Shown here: positions 32,091-41,844 of the stretch, piece after piece
Layout of the letters: each line of letters starts with the position of its first letter
How positions within the stretch are numbered: position 1 is the first letter of the stretch
Source: an archaeon
Lineage (GTDB): Archaea > Nanobdellota > Nanobdellia > Woesearchaeales > GW2011-AR9
Direction: 5' to 3'
DNA: 64,000 bases
Assembly: GCA_018697095.1 (NCBI GenBank)
Contig: JABHSG010000001.1
Span: forward strand, 224,491 to 288,490
The notes under the pieces: generated by a model
What the model saw: the letters and a program-made list of their open reading frames with translations, nothing else
What the model was told of the DNA's origin: nothing
The model's database searches: none
Position numbers and translations under genes: made by a program

Positions 32091-34241
32091 TCATTCATAA
32101 CTATAACAAACTGGCGTTCCTTCAATTTCGCCAGCTGTTGAAGCTCTCCAAACTTCAGAACCATCGAAAATATCTATTGCAATCATTTGTCCCATCTCAT
32201 TTCCAAAAAACAGATTACCTTCACAAATTACAGGTGTGCTTTTAATTGTAGCGCCACTGTCATAAGTCCAAAAAGAAGCTCCTGTTTCAGCAGCAAGGGC
32301 ATAAAATTGCCCATCATTAGAACCAAAATACACTATTCCTCCTTCAACTATCGCTTTATTCCATATAGTTCCGGCGTTCTCATATTCCCACGCAATAGAG
32401 ATCCCACTAGAGTCAACTTCTGCCATGTGAAATGAATTCCCATAACCAAAATATAATCTCCCATCTTGAGCTTCAAGTGCATAAATTATATCTGACCCAA
32501 AATCCTCAGTCCAAAGCAAATCTCCGAGTTCAGAATCAAAAGCATACAAAACTCCCCCAGCAGAAATATACAAGATATTATTATCTACACTAAGTGAATT
32601 TATCCTACTTACTTCTGTTGAGAACATGTAATTCCAATTTAATTCAGGATAACCATAATCTTCATTTTCATTAATATTTGAGACATCAAAAGAATATAAT
32701 CCAGGATAATTGCTTATTGCAAAAAGGTTATCTCCGACAAGAAAAGTTTCCCCAAAAGATTCTGAAGAGTCTGATCCTTCTGCTTCCCAAGATACTTCAA
32801 ATAATTCAGGATCATAGCTTCTTATTTCACCATTTGAATCATAAAATAGCTCACCACCATAATTTTCTATTAAAGTTGAATGCGAACTTCTTACAATAAA
32901 ACTATTCCCTTCATCATCAGTACTAAAATCTAAATTACTAAAATCATATTCTCGCAATCCAAGATTAGAAAAATAAAGTTTATCTCCAATGGCTTCCCCT
33001 TTAAAACCAAACATTATATCTTCTAAATGGGTGCTTTGAATAATTGTTCCATCATCAGTATCAAAAACATAAAAGTGTTCGTCTTCAGAAGTTGTTACCA
33101 CAATTGATCCAGTAAAATCAAATTCCACATCAGCTACTGAACTTACTTCATATTCATCTGCCCAAGAAGTAGAATACAAATATCCCCATGAGTCTTCTGC
33201 ATTTGCATATCCCATCTCACAAGACTCAACTATTTCTTCACAAAAACCTTGTTCTTCCAAGATCCCTTCAATTTCAACTCGACTGATACCATAATGATCA
33301 AAAAAGATTGCACTATAAACTCCATGTGGTTCTACATTCCTAAACTGGCCAGAGATAGAATTAATATTTTCTGGGCCATACGCTCCACCATATTCATTAC
33401 TTACAAAATAATCACCTTGGCAACCATAATAATCTTTATTTTCTTCTAAACTAATCTCAGCTTCACCAATCAAATCTTCGTATACTCCAATTTCTCTTTC
33501 GCTTATTGCCCCATCACTTGAAAGAATATTCTTAGCACTTAATAGGTCAGTTGACTCACCAGCAAAATCCAGCAAACATTCATCAAAAGTATTTTCTAAA
33601 ACTTCTTCTTTTAAATCTTCAAATTCAAATACCAAATCATATAGGTCACTTAATAATAAAGGATAATCATCTGTACTTTGAACACCATTCAAATAAAGTA
33701 TAAAATTATCCTCACTGTCATAACTATCAGTAGAAGAATCAGTCATCCCATAATGGGGGCTATCAAAAAGCCCCATTAAAAAATGTGCTCCTTCATGAGG
33801 CAAACAACTAATAATTTCTTCATCTCCTAGGTCATGTCTATCTATATTAATGCAAATTCTATCTGTAACTGTATTTGCAAAACAAGGAGTTCCATCATAA
33901 AATTCTCCTGTGTTATAATATCCACAAAAACCTTCATCAGCATGTATATCCCAGAGTAAATCAAAGATGTCATCAAACTCTGATTCAAATCGCGAATACC
34001 CTACTCTCGCATCAGCATCAAATAAATACTCGTCATAAGCAGCCCCTGCAAAATCTAAAACGCTTTCACTAAGAAGCTCCGCTTTAATTATTTGAGTTGC
34101 AAGAGTGTCATAATGACCCTCAGAAAGACTCACGGTTTCAAAAGAATATTTTCCTACATTCCTGCAAGAAAGTATCAAAAGTGAACTAAGTAAAATCATA
34201 AAAATAATTAGCAGTTTACGATTAAGACAAGACTTCACCAT
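32091..34241 (-). CDS. Lipoprotein with HExxH domain and PQQ-type beta-propeller (copy 1)
   Basis: A 716-residue paralogue of the next gene downstream, alignable along its whole length: lipobox LILSC (Cys26), CLPHEGAHFLMG (HExxH 149-153), and propeller blades ending MGQMIAIDIFDGSEVW. Divergence is greatest in residues 160-330, between the zinc motif and the propeller, which could set different targets. The promoter region is also duplicated. ATG 34241 is 26 bases from a TATA box shared with the divergent secreted protein. A peptidase with propeller-bound substrate is a reasonable guess; activity is unproven. Confidence 0.68.
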   Translation of the reverse strand: MVKSCLNRKLLIIFMILLSSLLILSCRNVGKYSFETVSLSEGHYDTLATQIIKAELLSESVLDFAGAAYDEYLFDADARVGYSRFESEFDDIFDLLWDIHADEGFCGYYNTGEFYDGTPCFANTVTDRICINIDRHDLGDEEIISCLPHEGAHFLMGLFDSPHYGMTDSSTDSYDSEDNFILYLNGVQSTDDYPLLLSDLYDLVFEFEDLKEEVLENTFDECLLDFAGESTDLLSAKNILSSDGAISEREIGVYEDLIGEAEISLEENKDYYGCQGDYFVSNEYGGAYGPENINSISGQFRNVEPHGVYSAIFFDHYGISRVEIEGILEEQGFCEEIVESCEMGYANAEDSWGYLYSTSWADEYEVSSVADVEFDFTGSIVVTTSEDEHFYVFDTDDGTIIQSTHLEDIMFGFKGEAIGDKLYFSNLGLREYDFSNLDFSTDDEGNSFIVRSSHSTLIENYGGELFYDSNGEIRSYDPELFEVSWEAEGSDSSESFGETFLVGDNLFAISNYPGLYSFDVSNINENEDYGYPELNWNYMFSTEVSRINSLSVDNNILYISAGGVLYAFDSELGDLLWTEDFGSDIIYALEAQDGRLYFGYGNSFHMAEVDSSGISIAWEYENAGTIWNKAIVEGGIVYFGSNDGQFYALAAETGASFWTYDSGATIKSTPVICEGNLFFGNEMGQMIAIDIFDGSEVWRASTAGEIEGTPVCYSYE

Positions 34242-34262
34242 AAAAACAAAAAACAAAAACGA

Positions 34263-34271
34263 TTATATATA
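34263..34271. promoter_or_regulatory. Bidirectional TATA box between propeller lipoprotein and secreted protein
   Basis: TTATATATA is nearly symmetrical. It lies about 26 bases from the minus-strand ATG at 34241 and 25 bases from the plus-strand ATG at 34292, and the whole gap between start codons is 50 bases. Both genes would be leaderless from one shared box. Confidence 0.5.
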
Positions 34272-34291
34272 GGTTTTGTTTAATTACTTGC

Positions 34292-35209
34292 ATGCAAAAC
34301 AAAAAAATATTTTTTATGCTAACATTCACCCTCATTACAATTGCAATTATTTCTTCGCTTGTAATAGCTCATGGCCATTCTTCTAGCAGCCCTACAACTT
34401 TTGACAGTTCAATTGAAGTCACATCAATAGACACATCAAAAACTACAACTGCTTCTAAATTATTAACCAATCCATTAACAACTATTGACTTAACTCTTCC
34501 AAAAATAGAAGCCGCGCAGATTATGATTGAAAACAACCCTGCAATTTATGAAAGATATGGTGGCGACGCTGAATTATTAAAACTAAAATTAGAAGCTAGG
34601 CCTCAACTAATTGAACTATACAACAAGATGGAAAACGGGCGTATCCCTTCAGATCATATTGAATTAAAAACTTGGGAAGACAGAAAACAATTTTTTTTAA
34701 ATAGTTGGAATGTAGAAGAGATAAGAGTTAGTGAGGCACTCCCCTCAATCTTTCAAAATAAGCTAATTGAAATCTTTTTAGAAGACCAGCAAGTCTATTT
34801 AGCAATAACTAGCACAGACACTATTGAATTAACAAGAAACCTAGAATCCACATCAGCAGACATTAAATTAACTTTCACTGATGAAGGCCTACAGCGATTC
34901 ATTGAGGAAGAAACTGACCCATCAGAATTAATTGAAGAAGGATTATTAACCGTAACTTCTTCAGATTCTTCTACAAGGCAATGGGAATTACAAATAGAAA
35001 ATAGTGAAACCCGCCGATCAAAAGAATCTACGCTATCAATTGTTAATACAAAAACCCAAAAAACCCTTTGGACAGAATCACACAAAATCAGAAAAGAAGG
35101 AACTTCAATTGCTGGAAAAGCATTCTTTTGGCAAGATAATCAAAAAGAAGATGATCCAAATAAGTTAACATTTTTTCAAAAACTAAGAATCATCTTTTTA
35201 GAAAGATAA
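34292..35209 (+). CDS. Secreted protein, unknown function
   Basis: A 305-residue protein with a cleavable-looking signal (KIFFMLTFTLITIAIISSLVIAHGHS) and a Ser/Thr-rich spacer, then a mixed alpha/beta region with no recognised family. LELYNKM-type helices and an acidic middle (FIEEETDPSELIEE) are seen. The C-terminus is basic (RLIIF-like strand and ER). It diverges from the HExxH-propeller lipoproteins with a shared TATA box, so it may act with them outside the cell. This link is positional only. Confidence 0.55.
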   Translation: MQNKKIFFMLTFTLITIAIISSLVIAHGHSSSSPTTFDSSIEVTSIDTSKTTTASKLLTNPLTTIDLTLPKIEAAQIMIENNPAIYERYGGDAELLKLKLEARPQLIELYNKMENGRIPSDHIELKTWEDRKQFFLNSWNVEEIRVSEALPSIFQNKLIEIFLEDQQVYLAITSTDTIELTRNLESTSADIKLTFTDEGLQRFIEEETDPSELIEEGLLTVTSSDSSTRQWELQIENSETRRSKESTLSIVNTKTQKTLWTESHKIRKEGTSIAGKAFFWQDNQKEDDPNKLTFFQKLRIIFLER

Positions 35210-35271
35210 TTTCTACATTTTATTTTATTTTAACTTTTATATTAATAAATACCCATCAAGTAATAATTATT

Positions 35272-36378
35272 CTAACTAACAGGAAATCTCAAAATAGAAG
35301 CATATCCACCCATTTGTTTTAACTGCACACCTTCTCGAGTCTCTACACTAATAACTCTAACTTCAGCTCCACTTTCTTCAGCAATTTCTTCAAGTCTCAT
35401 GATTTCAGAATCAGGCAAATGTTCAGAAATTAGTAAAACCTTAACTGCGCTCATAGCAAGCGCTTTCTCAACTTGCATTTTTCCATAAGCTGTTTTTTCG
35501 ATTGCCTTAACAAGCATTTTAAAAAACTCTTGCATGATTTTCTTTTCCTGTGCCACTTCTTCTTCAGCAAGTAAATCTGCACTTTTCTCAAGAAGTTCCT
35601 GGAGTCCAAAATCACCAGTGTATGACAAATCTTTAGTTCCAATAATTTTTTTCTTCAAGTCCCCAGTCACATAATCTTTATTCATAAAATCATTAACGGT
35701 GATACCTGGGCCACCAATAATTATCCCTTGTAAATCATTTCCAAGGTGCAAAAAATGTTCTTTCATAAAATCTGCAATTTTCTTAAAGTGGTCTTTATAT
35801 GAACCTTCACGAATTCTAGCATAACGCTGAGCTGATTGACCACCTGCTTTTGTTTTACCAGGAACCTCTGAATGTGTTTTTTGTAATGGCACAATTATTT
35901 TACCTTTCAAAAGTGCGATATCAGCGTCACGTCGGTCAAGTACCACAAGGCCATAAACCCGTTTGTCCATCATCAAGTCTTCAATATGTGCTGTCACAAA
36001 TTCTTTATCGCAACGATAAATCCGAATATTAAGTGGAACTGGTGGTTCAATATACCATGAACGCATATCATTTTTACCTTCTTTTGAAGCCGCGTTACCC
36101 GCAAATACTGCTAGCCCATTTTTTGGAGTTTTCTTAAATAACTTCAATGTCTGAAGCATTTTATCAAGTGCCCCTTGCACATTTTTTCGAGTAGCTGAAC
36201 TTTTAATGTTTGATGCTGTTCCAAGTTCATCAGATAAATGAGAATTAATCTTGTTAAGGTCATATCCTGCAGGGATATAAACTGACACAAACTCAGTATG
36301 CATTGCTTTTTGAGCTTTAAGCTCTTTTACAAGCATTTTCATCTTGCGCCTATCCTTTGGAGAAATCCCTGCACTCAT
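35272..36378 (-). CDS. prf1: Peptide chain release factor aRF1
   Basis: A 368-residue archaeal class-1 release factor that recognises all three stop codons and triggers peptide release. Codon-recognition motifs NIKS (57-60) and YRCDKEF (121-127) and the catalytic GGQ (179-181) are intact, and the C-terminal domain (IGTKDLSYTGDFGLQEL) is present. It is about 40 residues shorter than typical archaeal aRF1, mostly in the C-terminal mini-domain. It stands between two plus-strand genes. Confidence 0.95.
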   Translation of the reverse strand: MSAGISPKDRRKMKMLVKELKAQKAMHTEFVSVYIPAGYDLNKINSHLSDELGTASNIKSSATRKNVQGALDKMLQTLKLFKKTPKNGLAVFAGNAASKEGKNDMRSWYIEPPVPLNIRIYRCDKEFVTAHIEDLMMDKRVYGLVVLDRRDADIALLKGKIIVPLQKTHSEVPGKTKAGGQSAQRYARIREGSYKDHFKKIADFMKEHFLHLGNDLQGIIIGGPGITVNDFMNKDYVTGDLKKKIIGTKDLSYTGDFGLQELLEKSADLLAEEEVAQEKKIMQEFFKMLVKAIEKTAYGKMQVEKALAMSAVKVLLISEHLPDSEIMRLEEIAEESGAEVRVISVETREGVQLKQMGGYASILRFPVS

Positions 36379-36504
36379 AATAGCATACCAAGAAACACTG
36401 TTTATAAAATTTATGTGGTTTTATGTCAAATTCCAAACGAAAATATCTACAACCCACTACCAAATTAGCACAATTTATATCCTAAAGATTATTCTCTAAG
36501 CGCT

Positions 36505-38289
36505 ATGTCAAGTAATCAAGAACCTATTTGGTATTTAACAAAAAAAATATGGAAACATTCCGAAGAAAAAGGTAAAGTTATTCTCTATACATTCATGTTC
36601 TCTCTATCAAACTTTGTAATTCTTCTATACCCTCTTCTTATTGCAAAAATTATAAATATCATTCAACTTGAAGGTGTAACACAAAGTAGCATCTACAAAA
36701 TTCTCTTGTGGATTTCTGGTTACTTAATATTAGACATTATATTTTGGGCACTACATGGCCCAGCAAGATATCTTGAAACTATTAACGCTTTCAAAATAAA
36801 AGCAAGTTACAAACTCCATTTGCTTAAAGGAGTAATGGGTTTGTCTTCTTCTTGGCATGCAAATCACCAATCAGGTGACACTATTGATAAAATCGAAAAA
36901 GGAACAAAAGCCCTTTACGAATTTTCTGAGATGGGATTTATGGTAATTGCTACTTTAATCAAACTAGTTGGAGCCTCCATAATTCTTTTCTTCTTTAATA
37001 TCCCTTCAGGAATTATTGTAACACTCATTATTATCACAACTTTTTTTGTTGTAATTAAATTTGATAAACCACTAATTCGTGATTTCCATATTCTAAACAG
37101 ATTAGATAATGGGATTTCCGCTAAAGTTTACGACACAATCAGTAATATCACAACTGTGATCATCCTAAGACTTGAATCTCTACTAACAAAATCTTTATTC
37201 ACAAAAATAATGCACCCTTTACCTTTATTCAAAAAAAATATCAAAATTAAAGAATTCAAATGGTTTACAGTATCAACACTTGCAACTCTAATGATCGTAA
37301 CAACACTTACTGCCTACGTCTTAACAAGTTTCAAAACTGGGCAAGTTATTCTAATTGGATCTCTAATGGCTCTTTACGAATACGTTGACACAATCAACAA
37401 TATCTTTTTTCATTTCACATATAGGTATGGAGAGATTGTAAAAAACAAAACTGATGTAGAAAACGCAGAACTAATTGCTAAAAGTTTCAAGTCAAAAAAC
37501 CAAATTAAACAAACCAAATTAACTATAGATAATTGGGAAACTTTAGAAATAAACAAGTTAAGGTTCATTTATCAGCAAGAACATGATGAAAAGAAAAAAA
37601 ATGCTCCCCCTACCCTTTCAATAGATCATCTTACTATTTACAATGGTGAAAAAATCGCTCTTGTTGGTGAAAGTGGTGCAGGTAAAACTACTTTTCTCAA
37701 ACTTATCCGTGACCTCTATTCACCAAATTCGCTCAATTTAACTCTTGACAATGTTCCTTTGCAAAAAGGATTCAAACAAATTGCATCTTCAATTTCCTTA
37801 ATCCCACAAGACCCAGAAATCTTTGCAAGTACAATAAAAGAAAACATTACTTTTGGAATAAAACATAACAAAAGTGAAATCAAAGAATTTACTGACGCTG
37901 CTAGGTTCACAAAAGTTATTCCTAGTCTTCCTAACGGCCTTAACTCAAGTATCAATGAAAAAGGCGTTAACCTTTCAGGTGGCCAAAAACAACGTTTAGC
38001 ATTGGCTCGTGGTCTTATGGCCTCAAAAGAGAAACAGATTATTTTACTAGACGAACCAACAAGTAGTGTAGACTCAAGTAACGAAATGCAAATCTATGAA
38101 AATGTCTTTAAAAAATTCAAACATAAAACTATCATTTCTTCAATGCATAGGCTGCATCTTCTACCAATGTTTGACACTATTTTTTTCTTTGAGAATGGAA
38201 AAATCACCGCAACTGGAACTTTAAGTGACCTAAGAAGAAACAACGCTAAATTCAGAAAACTCTGGCTTAAGTACAAAAATATCAATTGA
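36505..38289 (+). CDS. ABC exporter, fused membrane and ATPase domains
   Basis: A 594-residue half-transporter with an N-terminal six-helix membrane domain (about 25-330) and a C-terminal nucleotide-binding domain. Walker A is GESGAGKTT, the signature is NLSGGQKQRLALARG, Walker B is QIILLDEPTSSVD and the switch histidine is in SSMHRLHLL. Dimers of such proteins export lipids, peptides or drugs. A TATA-like TTTATATCC lies 30 bases before the ATG. The substrate is unknown. Confidence 0.9.
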   Translation: MSSNQEPIWYLTKKIWKHSEEKGKVILYTFMFSLSNFVILLYPLLIAKIINIIQLEGVTQSSIYKILLWISGYLILDIIFWALHGPARYLETINAFKIKASYKLHLLKGVMGLSSSWHANHQSGDTIDKIEKGTKALYEFSEMGFMVIATLIKLVGASIILFFFNIPSGIIVTLIIITTFFVVIKFDKPLIRDFHILNRLDNGISAKVYDTISNITTVIILRLESLLTKSLFTKIMHPLPLFKKNIKIKEFKWFTVSTLATLMIVTTLTAYVLTSFKTGQVILIGSLMALYEYVDTINNIFFHFTYRYGEIVKNKTDVENAELIAKSFKSKNQIKQTKLTIDNWETLEINKLRFIYQQEHDEKKKNAPPTLSIDHLTIYNGEKIALVGESGAGKTTFLKLIRDLYSPNSLNLTLDNVPLQKGFKQIASSISLIPQDPEIFASTIKENITFGIKHNKSEIKEFTDAARFTKVIPSLPNGLNSSINEKGVNLSGGQKQRLALARGLMASKEKQIILLDEPTSSVDSSNEMQIYENVFKKFKHKTIISSMHRLHLLPMFDTIFFFENGKITATGTLSDLRRNNAKFRKLWLKYKNIN

Positions 38290-38296
38290 ATAAATA

Positions 38297-38818
38297 TTAA
38301 CTAAATTTACTTTTCACTTTTTCAAGAACTTCTTCAGAATACCCACTATCCAAAGACCCATCTACTTCAACAATTTCAACACCAAATTTGCCTAACTTTT
38401 CACTCGCTTCGTCATGACAAACTTCCATAATTTCACATTCCAAATTCTCAGAAACCTTAGCCTCACTATATCCTCTTGTCTCAAGGCGTGCCCGTAACTT
38501 CTTCAGATTATTACATCTAACTACAACACACAAATCTACAATACTTGGGTGAAGTAAATGAGACACATGTGAATCAAATACAAACGTAATATCTCCTTTA
38601 TCTTTAGAAGAGTCTAAAATCTCAGAAATTTTTACCTCAACTTTATCCATATCTAAATCATAACAATCTTTTTTAGAATTATACGTCCCACAAGATTTTT
38701 CAAACCCATGTATATCAATATGAATAAAACCAAACTTAGAACAAAGTGCTTTTGCAAGCGTACTCTTCCCAGCACCGGGGCTTCCAGTGATTACAATCAG
38801 TTTAGATTTGCCTGCCAT
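38297..38818 (-). CDS. AK6/Fap7-like nucleotide kinase
   Basis: A 173-residue P-loop protein close to adenylate kinase isoenzyme 6 (Fap7/hCINAP), which helps late 40S/30S maturation with uS11 in eukaryotes and archaea. Walker A GSPGAGKST (12-20) is followed by a substrate region FDSHVSHLL and the family's RARLETRGYSEAKVSENLECEI. It converges on the ABC exporter with seven bases between stops. As adk and cmk are missing from the r-protein cluster, it might also cover NMP kinase activity; that is speculative. Confidence 0.8.
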   Translation of the reverse strand: MAGKSKLIVITGSPGAGKSTLAKALCSKFGFIHIDIHGFEKSCGTYNSKKDCYDLDMDKVEVKISEILDSSKDKGDITFVFDSHVSHLLHPSIVDLCVVVRCNNLKKLRARLETRGYSEAKVSENLECEIMEVCHDEASEKLGKFGVEIVEVDGSLDSGYSEEVLEKVKSKFS

Positions 38819-38875
38819 TAGACCTAAAAAAACAACTTCTAATAAAAAACATTCTACTTAAAAAAAACATCAAAT

Positions 38876-40615
38876 CTAATGTCTTCTTTCTTCCTTAGCT
38901 TTCTCTCTAAGTTTTCTTGCTTTCTTATGTTGCCGATAAAGAAGTTTGTGTACCAAGTTCTTGTGCAATAATAGGTCAGCAATCAAAATCAATACAAACA
39001 AAAGACCAGCGTAAAGGAGTAGCATTGAAAGTGGCTCAAGGTACGAGATTAAAGGGTTTTGAAAAATGAATTCAGCGCGAATAACTCCTTCAAGCAGTAC
39101 ATAAGGGTTGAGTTCAACAAGGCCACGTAGTTCAGGCGCCATTCCTTCAATTGGGATTATTACTCCTGATAAAAACAAAAATAATGCTCCAGTAGAAATT
39201 GCTGCTAGCGTACTAGTCTCTTCACTACTAAAAATAGATCCAATAGCCATCCCAATCAATGTGAAAACAGAAGTCCCACAAAGTATTGCAACAAACATCA
39301 CTGGAAATGAAAGAAAACTAACTTCTTCCATAAAAACTAACGATACCACCAGTAAAATTGCCATTTGCACAGCAACCAAAAATAATGTACTCAAAAAATT
39401 TGCAAAAATAAATTTTGTTTTACGTATTGGCAAAAGCACATTACGAATATAAGCAGGACTTTTTTTCTCCATCATAACCAATGTGTTAGCTAGCATAATC
39501 GACAAAAACATCCCAACAAGTGCTAAAATACTTGGGAATAAGAAATTAAACTTACTCTCTTCATCACTTAATGTTTCAACGCGCGTTACTAGCGGCGCAG
39601 TTAAAGTTTCAGAATCAGTTACCTCTAAACTACTCAAGTCACTTGAATAGCTTTCCAAATCACCTATAGCTAAATTCAAATCAAGTAACGAATCAATCAG
39701 ATCTTCATTGGCAAGTCCAGCTTGAGTCATTGAATCTTCAAGTGTTTCAACAACAGTTTCAATATGGTTAAAAGAATAGCTTTCACTCCCAGTAAACTGA
39801 TTCTCTGCGTTTGTAAGTTCAGATTCCAAGTTTGTCAAAATTGCTTGAATTGCAGTATTTTCACTACTAGAGATATTATCAACTCCTGATACAGCAGATT
39901 GAATATCTTCGACATAAGTTTTACTTTGTGAAATTTTTCCATTCATATAACTCTCAAATACACTCAAAACCCTCGCACTATCATCAGCTAATTCTCCACT
40001 AGCTTCACTAATTGTTGAACTAACTGTTTCAGAGCTACTTTTAACACTCCCAAGAATTTCAGTTTGAGTATCAATTCCACTTTGTACATCAAAAACAGTT
40101 CCAAGTAAAGAATCAAGTAAGTCTTCAGATAATTCTTGCGCTTTAATATCAAATTGGTTTTCAATTGTTTTTTGTACTATTCCAACAAGATTCACTCGAC
40201 TTTGATCAACATGAATAGTTATTGTTTTGGCGCTGTTACCTTCAACTGTAAAATCACTGGGCAAGTCCAAACAGGCATGCACTAAATTTTGTCTGGCATC
40301 CTGTATACATCCATCTATTGTTCGGTATTCAACTACATTATAATCAAGTGCAGCAAACCCTTCTTCGAGCAATTTAATATCTGGCCCAAAGTCTTCAGCA
40401 GTAACACCAATTGAAAGGCCATATCCTGCAAAATTATCATATGAAAGACCAATAAGTAAAACTAGTAGTAGTGGTGCAAAAATAATAATCAGTGCAGAAG
40501 TCTTAGAACGAAGCAAAAGAACTATATTTTTCTTTACAAGTAGCATAAGCTCCATTAAGCTGTTTCGCCGATACACTCTTTTTTTCGCCTTTGCTCTTTG
40601 CTTTAAAGCATCCAT
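38876..40615 (-). CDS. ABC-2 type transporter permease
   Basis: A 579-residue permease. One membrane segment near the N-terminus (SALIIIFAPLLLVLLIGL, 40-57), a large extracytoplasmic region (about 60-355) rich in Ser/Glu with coiled-coil-like stretches, then five C-terminal segments (from FPSILALVGMFLSIML). This matches ABC2_membrane_3/YhgE-type permeases. The ATPase gene lies just upstream in the same direction and together they make one transporter. The substrate is unknown; the basic C-terminus (KKARKLREKAKEERRH) faces inside. Confidence 0.85.
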   Translation of the reverse strand: MDALKQRAKAKKRVYRRNSLMELMLLVKKNIVLLLRSKTSALIIIFAPLLLVLLIGLSYDNFAGYGLSIGVTAEDFGPDIKLLEEGFAALDYNVVEYRTIDGCIQDARQNLVHACLDLPSDFTVEGNSAKTITIHVDQSRVNLVGIVQKTIENQFDIKAQELSEDLLDSLLGTVFDVQSGIDTQTEILGSVKSSSETVSSTISEASGELADDSARVLSVFESYMNGKISQSKTYVEDIQSAVSGVDNISSSENTAIQAILTNLESELTNAENQFTGSESYSFNHIETVVETLEDSMTQAGLANEDLIDSLLDLNLAIGDLESYSSDLSSLEVTDSETLTAPLVTRVETLSDEESKFNFLFPSILALVGMFLSIMLANTLVMMEKKSPAYIRNVLLPIRKTKFIFANFLSTLFLVAVQMAILLVVSLVFMEEVSFLSFPVMFVAILCGTSVFTLIGMAIGSIFSSEETSTLAAISTGALFLFLSGVIIPIEGMAPELRGLVELNPYVLLEGVIRAEFIFQNPLISYLEPLSMLLLYAGLLFVLILIADLLLHKNLVHKLLYRQHKKARKLREKAKEERRH

Positions 40616-40724
40616 CTAATAACCCCTAACCACTCTCTAAACTATTACTCAATACCAATCATCAATCAATTCAATCAAATTATTACATTAATAATTATTA
40701 TCTTAATTTATATCCTTCTAATTA

Positions 40725-41678
40725 TTACTCTTTTGTAATCTGTTCAAACACCGACCTTAGCGTCGGCGAACTAAGTTCCACATGAGTGAACGGCAAATGG
40801 TGCTCACTAGTCATCCGCAAAAGAGCCTGCAAAGTTCCTTGTAAATTTTGCGTATTCAAAGTTAAATGTGTCCCGTGGTCAATAGCGCCATGCATTGGGA
40901 CCCTTGATTTTCCTAAAAGCCCCATCACTTTTTCATGAGTTGGACCAGTATGTACTCTCACAGTTCCAAATTTTTGACCATATTTTTGTTTTAATTCATC
41001 AACTGAACCATAAGCATACACGTGTTTTTTGTGAATCACAGCAACTTTGTTGCATAAAAGTTCAATATTTTCGTGATCATGGGATGCAATAATAATTGTC
41101 ATTCCTTGTTTGTTTACTTCTTTAATAAGGCGCATCAAATCACGACGAAGCAGTGGATCCAAATCAACAGTTGGCTCATCAAGAATCAAAACTTTTGGCT
41201 TATGCACAAGACTACATCCTATATCAAGACGCTTTTGCATTCCCCCACTCATTTCTTCTCCAAGTAAATCCCTAAATTTCCAAAGCCCAGTAAATTTAAG
41301 CAAACTTTTTGCATTATCAATTAGAACTTTTTCAGGGATATGATACATCCTTCCAAAATGCAGTAAATTTTCCTTAACTGTCAATTTAGGGTAGAAGCTA
41401 AGGTGCTGAGGCGTAAATCCAATTTGTTTACGCAAAAATCGTAAATTTTGTATCAAGTCATATGCTTTACCTGTTGTTGGAGAATAATATAGTACTTGCC
41501 CTTCATCAGGTTCCAAAAATCCCACAATCATTGACAAAAGAGTTGATTTCCCACTACCACTTGCACCAATAATTCCAAAAATATCTCCTTCTTCAATAGA
41601 CAAATTAATGTTATCTAGAATTAAACGTGAACCATATTCTTTAGTCACATTTTTTAGTTCAACTATTTTTACTGCCAT
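40725..41678 (-). CDS. ABC transporter ATP-binding protein (partner of the ABC-2 permease)
   Basis: A 317-residue ATPase. Walker A GASGSGKST (38-46 from this start), Q-loop TPQHLSF, signature MSGGMQKRLDIG, Walker B KVLILDEPTVDLDP and an H-loop IIIASHDHENI. About 90 residues after the ATPase domain form a C-terminal regulatory segment. ATG 41678 is 31 bases from a TATA box at 41706-41713, supporting a leaderless start, whereas the ATG 15 codons earlier overlaps the box region. The permease follows after 109 bases. Confidence 0.9.
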   Translation of the reverse strand: MAVKIVELKNVTKEYGSRLILDNINLSIEEGDIFGIIGASGSGKSTLLSMIVGFLEPDEGQVLYYSPTTGKAYDLIQNLRFLRKQIGFTPQHLSFYPKLTVKENLLHFGRMYHIPEKVLIDNAKSLLKFTGLWKFRDLLGEEMSGGMQKRLDIGCSLVHKPKVLILDEPTVDLDPLLRRDLMRLIKEVNKQGMTIIIASHDHENIELLCNKVAVIHKKHVYAYGSVDELKQKYGQKFGTVRVHTGPTHEKVMGLLGKSRVPMHGAIDHGTHLTLNTQNLQGTLQALLRMTSEHHLPFTHVELSSPTLRSVFEQITKE

Positions 41679-41758
41679 CCTCAAACTAAATAAGCTTCCT
41701 AGTGTATATAAAGATTTTCGCAATAAAGATTTCTATATGCATTCAAATCAAAAACAAA

Positions 41759-41802
41759 CTGCCTAAACAGTGCAGTTACTAAACCATGCGGCTACAAGGC
41801 AG
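41759..41802 (+). ncRNA. Stable hairpin upstream of secF (ncRNA or leader element)
   Basis: CTGCCT (41759-41764) pairs with AGGCAG (41797-41802). Inside, GCA-GTT-ACTA-AAC-CA-TGC forms a second stem with a short bulge. The segment is GC-rich against an AT-rich background. A TATA-like TTTCTATATGC at 41730-41740 lies upstream of it, and another, CTTTAAAAAG, lies after it about 28 bases from the secF ATG, so secF may be transcribed separately. No known family matches. Confidence 0.35.
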
Positions 41803-41844
41803 CGCCACAATCTTTAAAAAGCACCAAAGGGCCAAACCACCAAG

